DNA from: Streptantibioticus parmotrematis
Lineage (GTDB): Bacteria; Actinomycetota; Actinomycetes; Streptomycetales; Streptomycetaceae
Direction: 5' to 3'
Assembly (NCBI RefSeq): GCF_019890615.1
Contig: NZ_JAINVZ010000009.1
Location: forward strand, 1 to 64,000
DNA: 64,000 nt
Of the stretch, positions 26,805-35,546 are shown piece by piece (position 1 is the first letter of the stretch; every line of letters begins with the position of its first letter). The position numbers were made by a program, and so were the translations under genes. Under the pieces are notes generated by a model, which had not been told where the DNA came from, made no database searches, and saw only the letters and a program-made list of their open reading frames with translations.

Positions 26805-27100
26805 AGCGAAAGGCGTGGATGGGGACGAGTAGCGCCGCACGCAGCCATGAGCGAGCCGGGGACGGTGCGAGCCCGGAGGCGTGCGCGGTGTGAAGATCAC
26901 CCCGGAGCCGTCGGAGGAAAGCCCGCGGGACGTGCGGCGGGCGAGTAGAACCGGCGTCGCGGCCCAACGAGAGGGCCGAAGGGAGCGTGCGGCGCGCCCG
27001 GCGGCCAAGGAGGGTGGTACCGCGGGAGCACCGCCGCGAGGCGGCCGGCTCTCGTCCCTCCGACGGAAGACGTGATGACGACGTGTCCGCCGGAGGACGA
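26805..27100 (+). promoter_or_regulatory. Translational T-box riboswitch controlling ileS
   Basis: The leader carries the conserved T-box AGGGTGGTACCGCGGG at 27011-27026, whose TGGT pairs with the NCCA end of uncharged tRNA. Upstream is the actinobacterial stem I region (GGGGACGAGTAG near 26821-26833) with an isoleucine specifier codon ATC at 26896-26898. Downstream, TCGTCCCTCCG (27052-27062) is complementary, with one bulge, to CGGAGGACGA (27091-27100), which contains the ileS Shine-Dalgarno GGAGG (27092-27096). When Ile-tRNA is charged the ribosome site should be sequestered; uncharged tRNA-Ile frees it. This is the translational class known from actinobacterial ileS genes. Exact ends are approximate. 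Confidence 0.93.
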
Positions 27101-27105
27101 ATCCG

Positions 27106-30100
27106 ATGACGCAGTACCGCCAGGTCCCCGCCCAGGTAGACCTGCCCGCGCTGGAGCACGAGGTGCTCGCGTTCTGGCAGGAGAACAAGGTCTTCACCCG
27201 CTCGCTGGAGCAGAGCGAGGGCAGGCCGGAGTGGGTCTTCTACGAGGGCCCGCCGACCGCCAACGGCATGCCCGGCGCCCACCACATCGAGGCCCGCGTC
27301 TTCAAGGACGTCTTCCCGCGCTTCAAGACCATGCGCGGCCACCACGTGCCCCGCAAGGCGGGCTGGGACTGCCACGGCCTGCCGGTTGAGCTGGCGGTGG
27401 AGAAGGAGCTGGGCTTCACCGGCAAGCAGGACATCGAGAAGTACGGCATCGCCGAGTTCAACGCGAAGTGCCGCGAGTCGGTGACCCGGCACACCGACGC
27501 GTTCGCCGAGCTGACCCGCCGCATGGGCTACTGGGTGGACCTGGACAACGCGTACCGCACGATGGACCCGCAGTACGTGGAGTCGGTGTGGTGGTCGCTC
27601 AAGCAGATCTTCGACAAGGGACTGCTGGTCCAGGACTACCGGGTGGCGCCCTGGTGCCCGCGCGACGAGACCGGCCTGTCCGACCACGAGCTGGCGCAGG
27701 GCTACGAGACCGTGGTCGACCCGTCGGTCTACGTGCGGCTGCCGCTGACCTCGGGCCCGCTGGCGGGTGAGGCGTCGCTGCTGGTGTGGACGACCACCCC
27801 GTGGACGCTGGTGTCCAACACCGCCGTCGCCGCCCACCCGGACGTGACCTACGTGGTCGCCACCGACGGCACCGAGCGGCTGGTCGTCGCCGAACCCCTG
27901 CTGGAGAAGGCGCTCGGCGAGGGCTGGACGGCCACCGGGCAGTCGTTCACCGGCCGCGAGATGGAACGCTGGGCGTACCGCCGTCCGTTCGACCTGGTGG
28001 AGATCGACGGCGCGCACTTCGTCGTCAACGCCGAGTACGTCACCACCGAGGACGGCACCGGCCTGGTCCACCAGGCGCCCGCGTTCGGTGAGGACGACCT
28101 GAGGACCTGCCGCTCCTACGGCCTGCCGGTGGTCAACCCGGTGCGCCCGGACGGCACGTTCGACGCCGTGCTGCCGCTGGTCGGCGGGCAGTTCTTCAAG
28201 AAGGCCGACGAGACGCTGGTCGCCGACCTCGACGCGCGCGGCCTGCTCTTCCGCCACGTGCCGTACGAGCACAGCTACCCGCACTGCTGGCGCTGCCACA
28301 CCGCGCTGCTCTACTACGCGCAGCCGTCGTGGTACATCCGCACCACGCAGATCAAGGACCGGCTGCTGCGGGAGAACGAGCGCACCAACTGGTTCCCGGA
28401 GTCGGTCAAGCACGGCCGCTTCGGCGACTGGCTGAACAACAACATCGACTGGGCGCTGTCCCGCAAGCGCTACTGGGGCACCCCGCTGCCGATCTGGCGC
28501 TGCGAGCAGGAGCACCTGACCTGCGTCGGTTCGCTGGCCGAGCTGTCGGAGCTCACCGGCCGCGACCTGTCGGGCCTCGACCCGCACCGCCCGTACATCG
28601 ACGAGGTCACCTTCGCCTGCCCGCAGTGCGGCGAGACCGCGACGCGGGTCGACGAGGTGATCGACGCCTGGTACGACTCCGGCTCGATGCCGTTCGCGCA
28701 GTGGGGCTACCCGTACCGCAACAAGGAGGTGTTCGAGCGCACCTACCCGGCGCAGTTCATCTCCGAGGCCATCGACCAGACCCGCGGCTGGTTCTACACG
28801 CTGATGGCCGTCGGCACGCTGGTCTTCGACCGGTCGTCGTACGAGAACGTGGTGTGCCTCGGCCACATCCTCGCCGAGGACGGCCGCAAGATGTCCAAGC
28901 ACCTGGGCAACATCCTGGAGCCGATCCCGCTGATGGACCAGCACGGCGCGGACGCGGTGCGGTGGTTCATGGCCGCGGGCGGTTCGCCGTGGGCCGCGCG
29001 GCGCGTCGGGCACGGCACCATCCAGGAGGTCGTGCGCAAGACGCTGCTGACCTACTGGAACACCGTGGCCTTCCAGGCGCTGTACGCGCGCACCTCCGGC
29101 TGGGCGCCGGGCGAGGCGGACCCGGCGCCGGCCGACCGGCCGCTGCTGGACCGGTGGCTGCTCGGCGAGCTGAACGCGCTGGTGCGGGACGTCACCGACG
29201 CGCTGGAGTCGTACGACACCCAGCGGGCGGGCAAGTTGCTGTCGTCGTTCGTGGACGACCTGTCCAACTGGTACGTGCGCCGCTCCCGGCGCCGCTTCTG
29301 GCAGGGCGACGCGGCGGCGCTGCGCACCCTGCACGAGGTCATCGAGACGGTGACCCGGCTGATGGCGCCGCTGGTGCCGTTCATCACCGAACGCGTCTGG
29401 CAGGACCTCGTGGTGCCGACGACGCCGGGCGCACCGGAGTCGGTGCACCTGGCGTCCTGGCCGGAGGCGGACGAGGCGGCGATCGACGCGGGGCTCTCGC
29501 AGCGGATGGCGCTGGTACGGCGGCTGGTCGAGCTGGGCCGGGCGACGCGGGCGGAATCGGGTGTCAAGACCCGGCAGCCGCTGTCGCGGGCGCTGGTCGC
29601 GGCGGCGGGCTTCGAGACGCTGGAGGAGGACCTGCGCGCGCAGATCACGGAGGAGCTGAACGTCTCCGCGCTCGCGTCGCTGTCCGAGGTCGGCGGTTCG
29701 CTGGTGGACACCACGGCCAAGGCCAACTTCCGTGCGCTGGGCCGCCGTTTCGGCAAGGGCACGCAGCCGGTCGCCAAGGCGATCGCGGACACGGACGCGG
29801 CGGCGCTGTCGCTGGCGCTGCGCGAGGGAACGGCGTCCGTGGTGGTCGACGGCGAGACGGTGCCGCTGTCCGCGGAGGAGGTCATCATCACCGAGACCCC
29901 GCGTGAGGGCTGGTCGGTGGCGTCCGACGCGGGTGCGACGGTCGCGCTCGACCTCCACGTCACGCCGGAGCTGCGACGCGCCGGGCTGGCCCGGGACGCG
30001 ATCCGGCTCATCCAGGAGGCGCGCAAGAACAGCGGCCTGGACGTGGCGGACCGGATCGCGGTGCGGTGGACTGCGTCCGGCGACGAGTTGGCAGCGGCGC

Positions 30101-30234
30101 TCACGGAGCAGGGCGGGCTGGTCGCGGAGGAGGTCCTGGCGACGGACTTCGCCTCCGGCGAGGCGGACGCCACGTACGGCGAGCCTTTCGTCGACGAGCC
30201 GTTGGGCCTGACCTTCCGCCTCCGCAAGCAGTGA
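27106..30234 (+). CDS. ileS: Isoleucyl-tRNA synthetase, type 2 with GxHH signature
   Basis: 1042 residues. Class I synthetase with Rossmann fold split by a CP1 editing domain (WTTTPWTLVSNTAVA), the KMSKH loop (GRKMSKHLGN, about residues 594-602), a tRNA-binding helical region and a C-terminal extension ending FRLRKQ. The normal HIGH signature is replaced: residues 57-60 read GAHH, within GPPTANGMPGAHHIEAR. This GxHH order is the hallmark of the IleRS2 group that is hyper-resistant to mupirocin. The locus and T-box leader argue that it is the housekeeping enzyme. It ends just before a 17-bp hairpin. Confidence 0.96.
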   Translation: MTQYRQVPAQVDLPALEHEVLAFWQENKVFTRSLEQSEGRPEWVFYEGPPTANGMPGAHHIEARVFKDVFPRFKTMRGHHVPRKAGWDCHGLPVELAVEKELGFTGKQDIEKYGIAEFNAKCRESVTRHTDAFAELTRRMGYWVDLDNAYRTMDPQYVESVWWSLKQIFDKGLLVQDYRVAPWCPRDETGLSDHELAQGYETVVDPSVYVRLPLTSGPLAGEASLLVWTTTPWTLVSNTAVAAHPDVTYVVATDGTERLVVAEPLLEKALGEGWTATGQSFTGREMERWAYRRPFDLVEIDGAHFVVNAEYVTTEDGTGLVHQAPAFGEDDLRTCRSYGLPVVNPVRPDGTFDAVLPLVGGQFFKKADETLVADLDARGLLFRHVPYEHSYPHCWRCHTALLYYAQPSWYIRTTQIKDRLLRENERTNWFPESVKHGRFGDWLNNNIDWALSRKRYWGTPLPIWRCEQEHLTCVGSLAELSELTGRDLSGLDPHRPYIDEVTFACPQCGETATRVDEVIDAWYDSGSMPFAQWGYPYRNKEVFERTYPAQFISEAIDQTRGWFYTLMAVGTLVFDRSSYENVVCLGHILAEDGRKMSKHLGNILEPIPLMDQHGADAVRWFMAAGGSPWAARRVGHGTIQEVVRKTLLTYWNTVAFQALYARTSGWAPGEADPAPADRPLLDRWLLGELNALVRDVTDALESYDTQRAGKLLSSFVDDLSNWYVRRSRRRFWQGDAAALRTLHEVIETVTRLMAPLVPFITERVWQDLVVPTTPGAPESVHLASWPEADEAAIDAGLSQRMALVRRLVELGRATRAESGVKTRQPLSRALVAAAGFETLEEDLRAQITEELNVSALASLSEVGGSLVDTTAKANFRALGRRFGKGTQPVAKAIADTDAAALSLALREGTASVVVDGETVPLSAEEVIITETPREGWSVASDAGATVALDLHVTPELRRAGLARDAIRLIQEARKNSGLDVADRIAVRWTASGDELAAALTEQGGLVAEEVLATDFASGEADATYGEPFVDEPLGLTFRLRKQ

Positions 30235-30253
30235 CGCTGCCGTCGGCCTGAGC

Positions 30254-30288
30254 GTGCTGCGGGGGCGGTCGGACCGCCCCCGCAGCAC
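30254..30288 (+). terminator. ileS terminator
   Basis: A 17-bp perfect stem (arms 30254-30270 and 30272-30288, core GTGCTGCGGGGGCGGTC) with a one-base centre, 20 bp after the ileS stop, followed by GTGCGGCCTTTTGGTTT with a short T-run. Probably the end of the ileS transcript. Confidence 0.85.
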
Positions 30289-30306
30289 GTGCGGCCTTTT
30301 GGTTTC

Positions 30307-30487
30307 CGAGTGCGGGGGCTGGGACGGGTTCGGCACCGCCGATCACCACCGCTGTGGTCGCTCACCGTCGCGGCGGAGAAAAGATGATGGGTGCGGCGGC
30401 GGCAGCCAACATCTTTCCGCCGCGACGGCGAGCAACCCCATCGGCGTGGAGCGGCGGTGCCGAACTCGGCTCAGCCCCCACTCCGAA
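30307..30487. repeat. 180-bp imperfect inverted repeat, MITE-like
   Basis: Two arms of about 78 bp face each other around a spacer near 30387-30409. Identical blocks are GTTCGGCACCGCCG (30328-30341) against its complement at 30452-30465, and CCGTCGCGGCGGA (30365-30377) against 30416-30428. The distance between blocks is 23 bp on both sides, so the arms are collinear. The outer ends also match (GAGTGCGGGGGCTG against GAGTGGGGGCTG), as do the inner ends (AAGATG). No open frame of note and no clear target-site duplication are visible. It lies between the ileS and divIVA terminators. Confidence 0.75.
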
Positions 30488-30500
30488 CAACCCTCCGCAG

Positions 30501-30549
30501 ACACAAAAAGGGCCGGGCCCCGGGGAGCAAGTCCCTGGGGCCCGGCCCT
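30501..30549 (-). terminator. divIVA intrinsic terminator
   Basis: Arms AGGGCCGGGCCCC (30509-30521) and GGGGCCCGGCCCT (30537-30549), extended inward by four more Watson-Crick pairs and one G-U pair around loop GCAAG. Read on the minus strand, the hairpin is followed by CTTTTTGTGT, a true T-tract, 27 bp after the divIVA stop. This is a canonical rho-independent terminator and marks the end of the dcw transcription unit. Confidence 0.92.
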
Positions 30550-30575
30550 ACATACCTGGTCGGCTACGGCCTCGG

Positions 30576-31700
30576 TCAGTTGTCGTCCTCGTCGATGAGG
30601 AAACCGCGCATCGGGGTCGGCGCCTGCTGCAAGGGCTGCGGGCCCTGCGGGCGGACCGGTGCCATCGGCTGGGTCATCGCGGGGGACATCTGCTGCTGGC
30701 CACCGTACGTCTGGTTGCCGCCGCCCATCTGCTGGCCGCCGTACGTCTGGTTGCCGCCCGTGGAGTGGCCCATCGCGCCGGCCGCCGCCATGCCGCTGCC
30801 CATCGAGCCGCCCATCGTGCCGCCGCCCATGGAGGACGAGGACGGGAGCGACGCGGCCGCCGGGGTGCGCGGCGGGGCGAGCGAGTCGTCCGCCTGGTTC
30901 TCCAGCTGACGCAGCTGGCTCTCCAGGTAGGACTTCAGACGGGTGCGGTACTCGCGCTCGAAGCCGCGCAGGTCCTCGACCTTGCGCTCCAGCGTGGCGC
31001 GCGCGGACTCCAGGGAGCCCATCGCCACGCGGTGCTTCTCCTGCGCGTCCCGCTCCAGCGCGTCGGCCTTGGCGCGGGCGTCCCGCTCCAGGCCCTCGGC
31101 GCGGCTGCGGGCCTCGCCGACGATCTTGTTGGCCTCGGAACGGGCCTCCGCGATCGCCTGGTCCGCGGTCTGCTGCGCGAGCGACAGGACGCGGGCGGCA
31201 CTGTCACCGCCGGGACCCTGCTGCTGCATGGGGTGGCCACCGGGCTGCTGCATCGGGTGACCCTGCCCCATCGGGCCCGGGCCCATCGGACCCTGTCCCA
31301 TCGGCCCGGGGCCCATGGGACCCTGCGGGCCGTGCTGGCCGCTCGGCCCGGCCGGCAGCTGGGGTGCGCCGGGCAGCTGGGGCGGTCCGCCCATCTGCTG
31401 CTGGTGCTGCTGGTGCTGCTGGCCCGGCGGCACCGGCTGCGGTCCGGATATGGCGGCGGGCACGGGGGCGCCGGGCCGCTCCTGCTGCTCCGGCTTGCGC
31501 ATGCCCTGCTGCTGGTTCTGCGCGGCGGCACGGGTGGCCGCGGCGAGTTTGGCCCGCAGGTCCTCGTTCTCCCGCAGGAGCCTGGTCAGCTCTCCTTCGA
31601 CCTCATCGAGGAAGGCGTCGACCTCATCCTCGTCATAGCCTTCTCGGAGGCGGACGGTCGTGAACTGCTTGTTACGAACGTCCTCGGGGGTCAGCGGCAT
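30576..31700 (-). CDS. divIVA: DivIVA, polar growth organiser
   Basis: 374 residues. The N-terminal DivIVA lipid-binding domain is clear (MPLTPEDVRNKQFTTVRLREGYDEDEVDAFLDEVE, residues 1-35). A Gln/Pro/Gly/Met-rich linker (repeated GPMGPGPMGQ) runs to about residue 165. A long coiled coil follows (LSLAQQTADQAIAEARSEANKIV to YLESQLRQLE), then a Gly/Met/Gln-rich tail ending GFLIDEDDN. In streptomycetes DivIVA marks hyphal tips and recruits the wall machinery, and it is essential. It is the last gene of the cluster and is followed by a T-tract terminator. Confidence 0.96.
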   Translation of the reverse strand: MPLTPEDVRNKQFTTVRLREGYDEDEVDAFLDEVEGELTRLLRENEDLRAKLAAATRAAAQNQQQGMRKPEQQERPGAPVPAAISGPQPVPPGQQHQQHQQQMGGPPQLPGAPQLPAGPSGQHGPQGPMGPGPMGQGPMGPGPMGQGHPMQQPGGHPMQQQGPGGDSAARVLSLAQQTADQAIAEARSEANKIVGEARSRAEGLERDARAKADALERDAQEKHRVAMGSLESARATLERKVEDLRGFEREYRTRLKSYLESQLRQLENQADDSLAPPRTPAAASLPSSSSMGGGTMGGSMGSGMAAAGAMGHSTGGNQTYGGQQMGGGNQTYGGQQQMSPAMTQPMAPVRPQGPQPLQQAPTPMRGFLIDEDDN

Positions 31701-31746
31701 CTCTTCACCTCAACGTGATCGTCGGCAATCGGCAAGACCGTATCGT

Positions 31747-32031
31747 TCACAGCCTGGCCACGACGGAGATCAGGATGTAGACGATGATCATCAGTACGAA
31801 GAAGGACAGGTCGAGCGCCACGCCCCCGAGACGCAGCGGCGGGATGAACCGCCGCAGAAGCTTGAGTGGCGGATCGGTGACAGTGTAGGTGGCTTCGAGT
31901 ACGACCACCATGGCCTTGCCAGGACGCCACGATCGGGCGAACTGGAAGACGTAGTCCATCACCAGCCGGAAGATCAGCACGATCAGGAAGCACATCAACG
32001 CGATGTAGAGCACCTGTAGTGCGATGTTCAC
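31747..32031 (-). CDS. YggT family membrane protein
   Basis: 94 residues, a single YggT repeat: an N-terminal transmembrane helix (LQVLYIALMCFLIVLIFRLVMDYV), an amphipathic segment with TYTVTDPPLKLLRRFIPPL, and a C-terminal helix (LSFFVLMIIVYILISVVARL). YggT genes sit next to sepF in most Gram-positive dcw clusters, but their role is not settled. The start is GTG. Confidence 0.9.
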   Translation of the reverse strand: MNIALQVLYIALMCFLIVLIFRLVMDYVFQFARSWRPGKAMVVVLEATYTVTDPPLKLLRRFIPPLRLGGVALDLSFFVLMIIVYILISVVARL

Positions 32032-32093
32032 CGCGCTTCCCTCTCCCCTGGTCTCCGCCGGCCCTGTCGGTCCGGTTCCTCGCGCTCGTCGTC

Positions 32094-32657
32094 TCAGCTC
32101 TGGTTGAAGAATCCACCCTCGGCGATCCGGGCTTTGTCCTCCGCCGTGACATCGACGTTAGCAGGAGACAGCAGGAACACCTTCTGGGTCACCCGCTCGA
32201 TGCTGCCGTGCAGACCGAAGACCAGGCCGGCGGCGAAGTCGACCAGACGCTTGGCGTCGGTGTCGTCCATCTCCGTCAAGTTCATGATCACCGGGGTGCT
32301 CTCCCGGAAGTGTTCCCCGATCGTACGGGCTTCGTTGTACGTGCGAGGGTGGAGCGTCGTGATCCGGTACGGCTCCCGCTCCGACACGACCTTGGGCATG
32401 ATCACCGGTGCGTTCTTCTCCAGAGTGCGGCGTTCAGGTGTGATGGATGCCACTGGGGCGATCCGTGGTTCCCGGGGTGCCGGCGCGTGCACGACGCGGG
32501 GCGGTTCCTCCTGCGGCGGCTGGTGTTGCTGCCGAACGGCCCGCTCCGGTTCCGGTTCGGGCTCGAACTCGTCGTCGGGGTCGAACCCCGGGCCGTCGTA
32601 CCCATCGTCCTCCACGAGGCCGAGGTAGACCGCCATCTTGCGCATCGCGCCGGCCAT
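32094..32657 (-). CDS. sepF: Cell division protein SepF
   Basis: 187 residues: an N-terminal membrane-targeting amphipathic helix ([13 protein letters not shown], residues 5-17), an acidic, Pro/Glu-rich linker, and the C-terminal SepF fold ([42 protein letters not shown]). SepF tethers FtsZ polymers to the membrane, which matters in actinobacteria that lack FtsA. ATG 32655-32657 has a GGAGG site about 10 nt upstream; an in-frame ATG four codons later is possible. Confidence 0.95.
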   Translation of the reverse strand: MAGAMRKMAVYLGLVEDDGYDGPGFDPDDEFEPEPEPERAVRQQHQPPQEEPPRVVHAPAPREPRIAPVASITPERRTLEKNAPVIMPKVVSEREPYRITTLHPRTYNEARTIGEHFRESTPVIMNLTEMDDTDAKRLVDFAAGLVFGLHGSIERVTQKVFLLSPANVDVTAEDKARIAEGGFFNQS

Positions 32658-32782
32658 GCTCTACGTCCTCCGCTCTGTGGTGGATCGGCACCGTCACCAG
32701 GTGAGGGGGATCCACTGGGCCAGCTCCGCGAACTGACGGAGCATGACCATATTTTCTGCTGTGGTCCGACTTCTTGGTGACG

Positions 32783-33517
32783 TTACCGGAGCCCGGGACG
32801 GACTCCGAGTACCGCAGTACCGACGCGTACATGTGTCGCACCGGCCGCCACGGCGTGCTCGAGGTCCGAACTCATCCCCGCCGACACCATCGTCGCAGCC
32901 GGATGCGTCTCGCGCAGGGCGGACGCGATTTCCCTCATCCGATCGAATGCAGCCCGCGGTTCTCCCGCATACCGGCCGGTCAGCGGGGCCACGGTCATCA
33001 CCCCCTCGATCCGCAGGCCGTCGGCGGCGGCGACCGCGTCGGCCAGCTCCGCGACATCCTCCGGCGCGGCGCCTCCCCGGCTGCCCACGGACCCTGACGG
33101 GGCGTCGAGCGCGACCTGCACCAGGCAGCCGACCTCCCGGCCGGTCCGCACGGCCGCGTCGGACAGAGCGGACACAAGCCGCGAACGGTCGACGGAGTGG
33201 ACGAAGTCGGCGTAACGCACCACGGAACGCGCCTTGTTGGTCTGCAACTGACCCACGAAGTGCCAGGTCAGTCCCGCCTCCGTGCAGTCGGCGGCCTTCT
33301 GCGCTGCCTCCTGGTCGCGGTTCTCGGCGACCTGGGTGACGCCTAGTTCCGCGAGAAACCTCACATCGCTCGCCGGGTAGGTCTTGGTGACCACGATGAG
33401 GGTCACCTCGTCCCGGGGGCGTCCGGCGGCGGCGCAGGCGGCGGCGATGCGGTCCTCGACGCGTGCCAGGTTCGCGGCCAGTTGGGCCTTTCTGTCCGTG
33501 ATGTCACCGTCGTTCAT
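32783..33517 (-). CDS. YggS family PLP homeostasis protein
   Basis: 244 residues, alanine-racemase-like barrel that binds pyridoxal phosphate through the lysine of LIVVTKTYPASDV. The HFVGQLQTNKAR, MSAGMSSDLEHAV (here VSAGMSSDLEHAV) and HVRVGTAVLG motifs bind the cofactor phosphate. It buffers PLP; no catalytic reaction is known for the family. The ATG overlaps the pgeF stop by 4 bp. Conserved partner of sepF and ftsZ in actinobacterial dcw clusters. Confidence 0.93.
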   Translation of the reverse strand: MNDGDITDRKAQLAANLARVEDRIAAACAAAGRPRDEVTLIVVTKTYPASDVRFLAELGVTQVAENRDQEAAQKAADCTEAGLTWHFVGQLQTNKARSVVRYADFVHSVDRSRLVSALSDAAVRTGREVGCLVQVALDAPSGSVGSRGGAAPEDVAELADAVAAADGLRIEGVMTVAPLTGRYAGEPRAAFDRMREIASALRETHPAATMVSAGMSSDLEHAVAAGATHVRVGTAVLGVRPGLR

Positions 33518-34287
33518 GGTCGCTCACCGTCGTTCGGGGTGGCCGGCTCGGGCCGCCCGTCGTCCAGCCAGACGTAGGAGGCGAGCCGGCCGGTGGCGCG
33601 GTCCCTCCGGTACGAGAAGTGGTCGGCCGATTCGAGGGTGCAGATATGGGATTTCTCACGCATCCCCACCCCGAGCCGGGCGAGTTGGGCGTGGACCCCG
33701 GCGCAGACGTCCACCGCGGGCGTCCCCCAGGAGGTCTCGGCCCGCGCGGCCGGCTCGGCGTCCGCGACCTCGTCGCGCATCGTGGCCGGGACCTCGTAGC
33801 AGGAGCCGCAGACGGAGGGCCCGGTGAACGCGGTGATCCGCTCCGGGCTCGCCCCCAGCCGGACCATCTCCGCGACCGCGGCCGGCACGACGCCCGCGAC
33901 CATTCCGGGGCGGCCGGCGTGTGCGGCGGCGACCACCCCGGCGTGCGGGTCGGCGAGCAGGACCGGTACGCAGTCCGCGGTGAGGACGGCGAGGGCCAGA
34001 CCGCGGCGGGCGGTGACGATGGCGTCGACCGCGGGGACCGGGTCGTCCCCCCAGGGGGCGTCGATCGCGGCGACGTCGTTGCCGTGCACCTGGTTCATCC
34101 AGACGACGGCGGCCGGGTCGAGTCCCAGCGCCCGGGCGGCGAGCCCCCGGTTGGCCAGCACGGCCGTCGGGTCGTCGCCCACCGCGCCGCCGAGGTTCAG
34201 CTGCTCGTACGGAGCGGCGCTCACCCCGCCCCACCGGTCGGTGAAAGCGAAGTGGGCGCCGCCCGTGTACGTGTGGAGGCCTATCAC
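33514..34287 (-). CDS. pgeF: PgeF/YfiH peptidoglycan editing (polyphenol oxidase-like) protein
   Basis: 257 residues of the Cu/Zn-binding YfiH (DUF152) fold. Metal ligands are visible as the histidine in NQVHGND, the cysteine in [10 protein letters not shown] and the histidine in AAHAGRPG. In enterobacteria PgeF corrects mis-incorporated serine in UDP-MurNAc peptides; purine-nucleoside phosphorylase and laccase activities are reported for homologues. The dcw location fits a wall role. The GTG start overlaps the ftsZ stop (GTGA). Confidence 0.92.
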   Translation of the reverse strand: MIGLHTYTGGAHFAFTDRWGGVSAAPYEQLNLGGAVGDDPTAVLANRGLAARALGLDPAAVVWMNQVHGNDVAAIDAPWGDDPVPAVDAIVTARRGLALAVLTADCVPVLLADPHAGVVAAAHAGRPGMVAGVVPAAVAEMVRLGASPERITAFTGPSVCGSCYEVPATMRDEVADAEPAARAETSWGTPAVDVCAGVHAQLARLGVGMREKSHICTLESADHFSYRRDRATGRLASYVWLDDGRPEPATPNDGERP

Positions 34288-35546
34288 TTCAGGAAGTCGG
34301 GGACGTCCAGCTCTTCGGCCTGGGTGTCGGTGTAGGGCCGGGCCGGGGGGACCTGGGGCGTGACCGGGGTGCCGCCGCTCGGCGTCTCGGTCGCGCCGGA
34401 CGCGGGCTCCGGCTGCTCCTCGCGCGTCTCGCCGGACTCGCGGGGGGCGACGCTGCCCAGGCCGCTGAAGGCCGGACGCGGCGACTCGGTGGACTGGCTG
34501 CCGACCCGCGGCGCGCCCGACGCGCTGGTGGAGGACCCCGCGTTCTCGTCCCGGGAGCCGTAGGAACCGAGGACCTTGTCGCGGTTCTTGGTGGGCGGCT
34601 GGCCGCCGTCGAACCCGGCCGCGATGACGGTGACCCGGACCTCGTCGCCGAGCGCGTCGTCGATGACGGCACCGAAGATGATGTTGGCCTCGGGGTGGGC
34701 GGCCTCGCTGACCAGCTGGGCGGACTCGTTGATCTCGAACAGGCCGAGGTCGGAGCCGCCGGAGATGGACAGCAGCACGCCGCGGGCGCCGTCGATGGAC
34801 GCCTCCAGCAGCGGAGAGGAGATCGCCATCTCGGCGGCGGCCACCGCGCGGTCGTCGCCGCGTGCCGAACCGATGCCCATCAGCGCCGAACCGGCCTCGG
34901 ACATCACGGACTTGACGTCGGCGAAGTCCAGGTTGATCAGGCCCGGGGTGGTGATCAGGTCGGTGATGCCCTGGACACCGGAGAGCAGCACCTGGTCTGC
35001 GGACTTGAAGGCGTCCAGCACGCTGACCTGGCGGTCGGAGATGGACAGCAGCCGGTCGTTGGGGATGACGATGAGGGTGTCGACCTCGTCGCGCAGACCC
35101 GCGATGCCGTCCTCGGCCTGGTTGGCGCGGCGGCGGCCCTCGAAGGTGAACGGGCGGGTGACCACGCCGATCGTCAACGCGCCCAGCGAGCGGGCGATGT
35201 TGGCGACGACGGGTGCGCCACCGGTGCCGGTGCCGCCGCCCTCGCCCGCGGTGACGAAGACCATGTCGGCCCCCTTGAGGACCTCCTCGATCTCCTCGCG
35301 GTGGTCCTCGGCGGCCTTGCGGCCGACGTCGGGGTTGGCGCCGGCGCCCAGACCGCGCGTCAACTCCCGGCCGACGTCGAGCTTGACGTCGGCGTCGCTC
35401 ATCAGCAGGGCCTGCGCATCGGTGTTGATCGCGATGAACTCGACGCCCTTGAGACCGACCTCGATCATCCGGTTGATGGCGTTGACACCACCGCCGCCGA
35501 TGCCGACGACCTTGATGACTGCGAGGTAGTTCTGCGGTGCTGCCAC
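34284..35546 (-). CDS. ftsZ: Cell division GTPase FtsZ
   Basis: 420 residues. The tubulin signature GGGTGTG is at residues 103-109, the T7 synergy loop is within [11 protein letters not shown], and the nucleotide-binding GIGGGGVNA loop is at 15-23. The globular domain ends near residue 320. A disordered Ser/Pro/Glu/Thr-rich linker of about 90 residues leads to the conserved C-terminal peptide DVPDFLK that binds SepF and other partners. The GTG start (35544-35546) has a GAGAGG site. Upstream is a palindrome-rich 277-bp region that should carry its developmentally regulated promoters. Confidence 0.98.
   Translation of the reverse strand: MAAPQNYLAVIKVVGIGGGGVNAINRMIEVGLKGVEFIAINTDAQALLMSDADVKLDVGRELTRGLGAGANPDVGRKAAEDHREEIEEVLKGADMVFVTAGEGGGTGTGGAPVVANIARSLGALTIGVVTRPFTFEGRRRANQAEDGIAGLRDEVDTLIVIPNDRLLSISDRQVSVLDAFKSADQVLLSGVQGITDLITTPGLINLDFADVKSVMSEAGSALMGIGSARGDDRAVAAAEMAISSPLLEASIDGARGVLLSISGGSDLGLFEINESAQLVSEAAHPEANIIFGAVIDDALGDEVRVTVIAAGFDGGQPPTKNRDKVLGSYGSRDENAGSSTSASGAPRVGSQSTESPRPAFSGLGSVAPRESGETREEQPEPASGATETPSGGTPVTPQVPPARPYTDTQAEELDVPDFLK

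Noticed and set aside
26683-30336. A 1217-codon minus-strand frame opposite ileS.
   Set aside because: Antisense shadow of ileS; it also runs through the T-box and the terminator.
30659-31440. Repeats in divIVA (CATCGGGCC-type) considered as a DNA repeat element.
   Set aside because: They encode the in-frame GPMGPGPMGQ linker of DivIVA and are explained by the protein.
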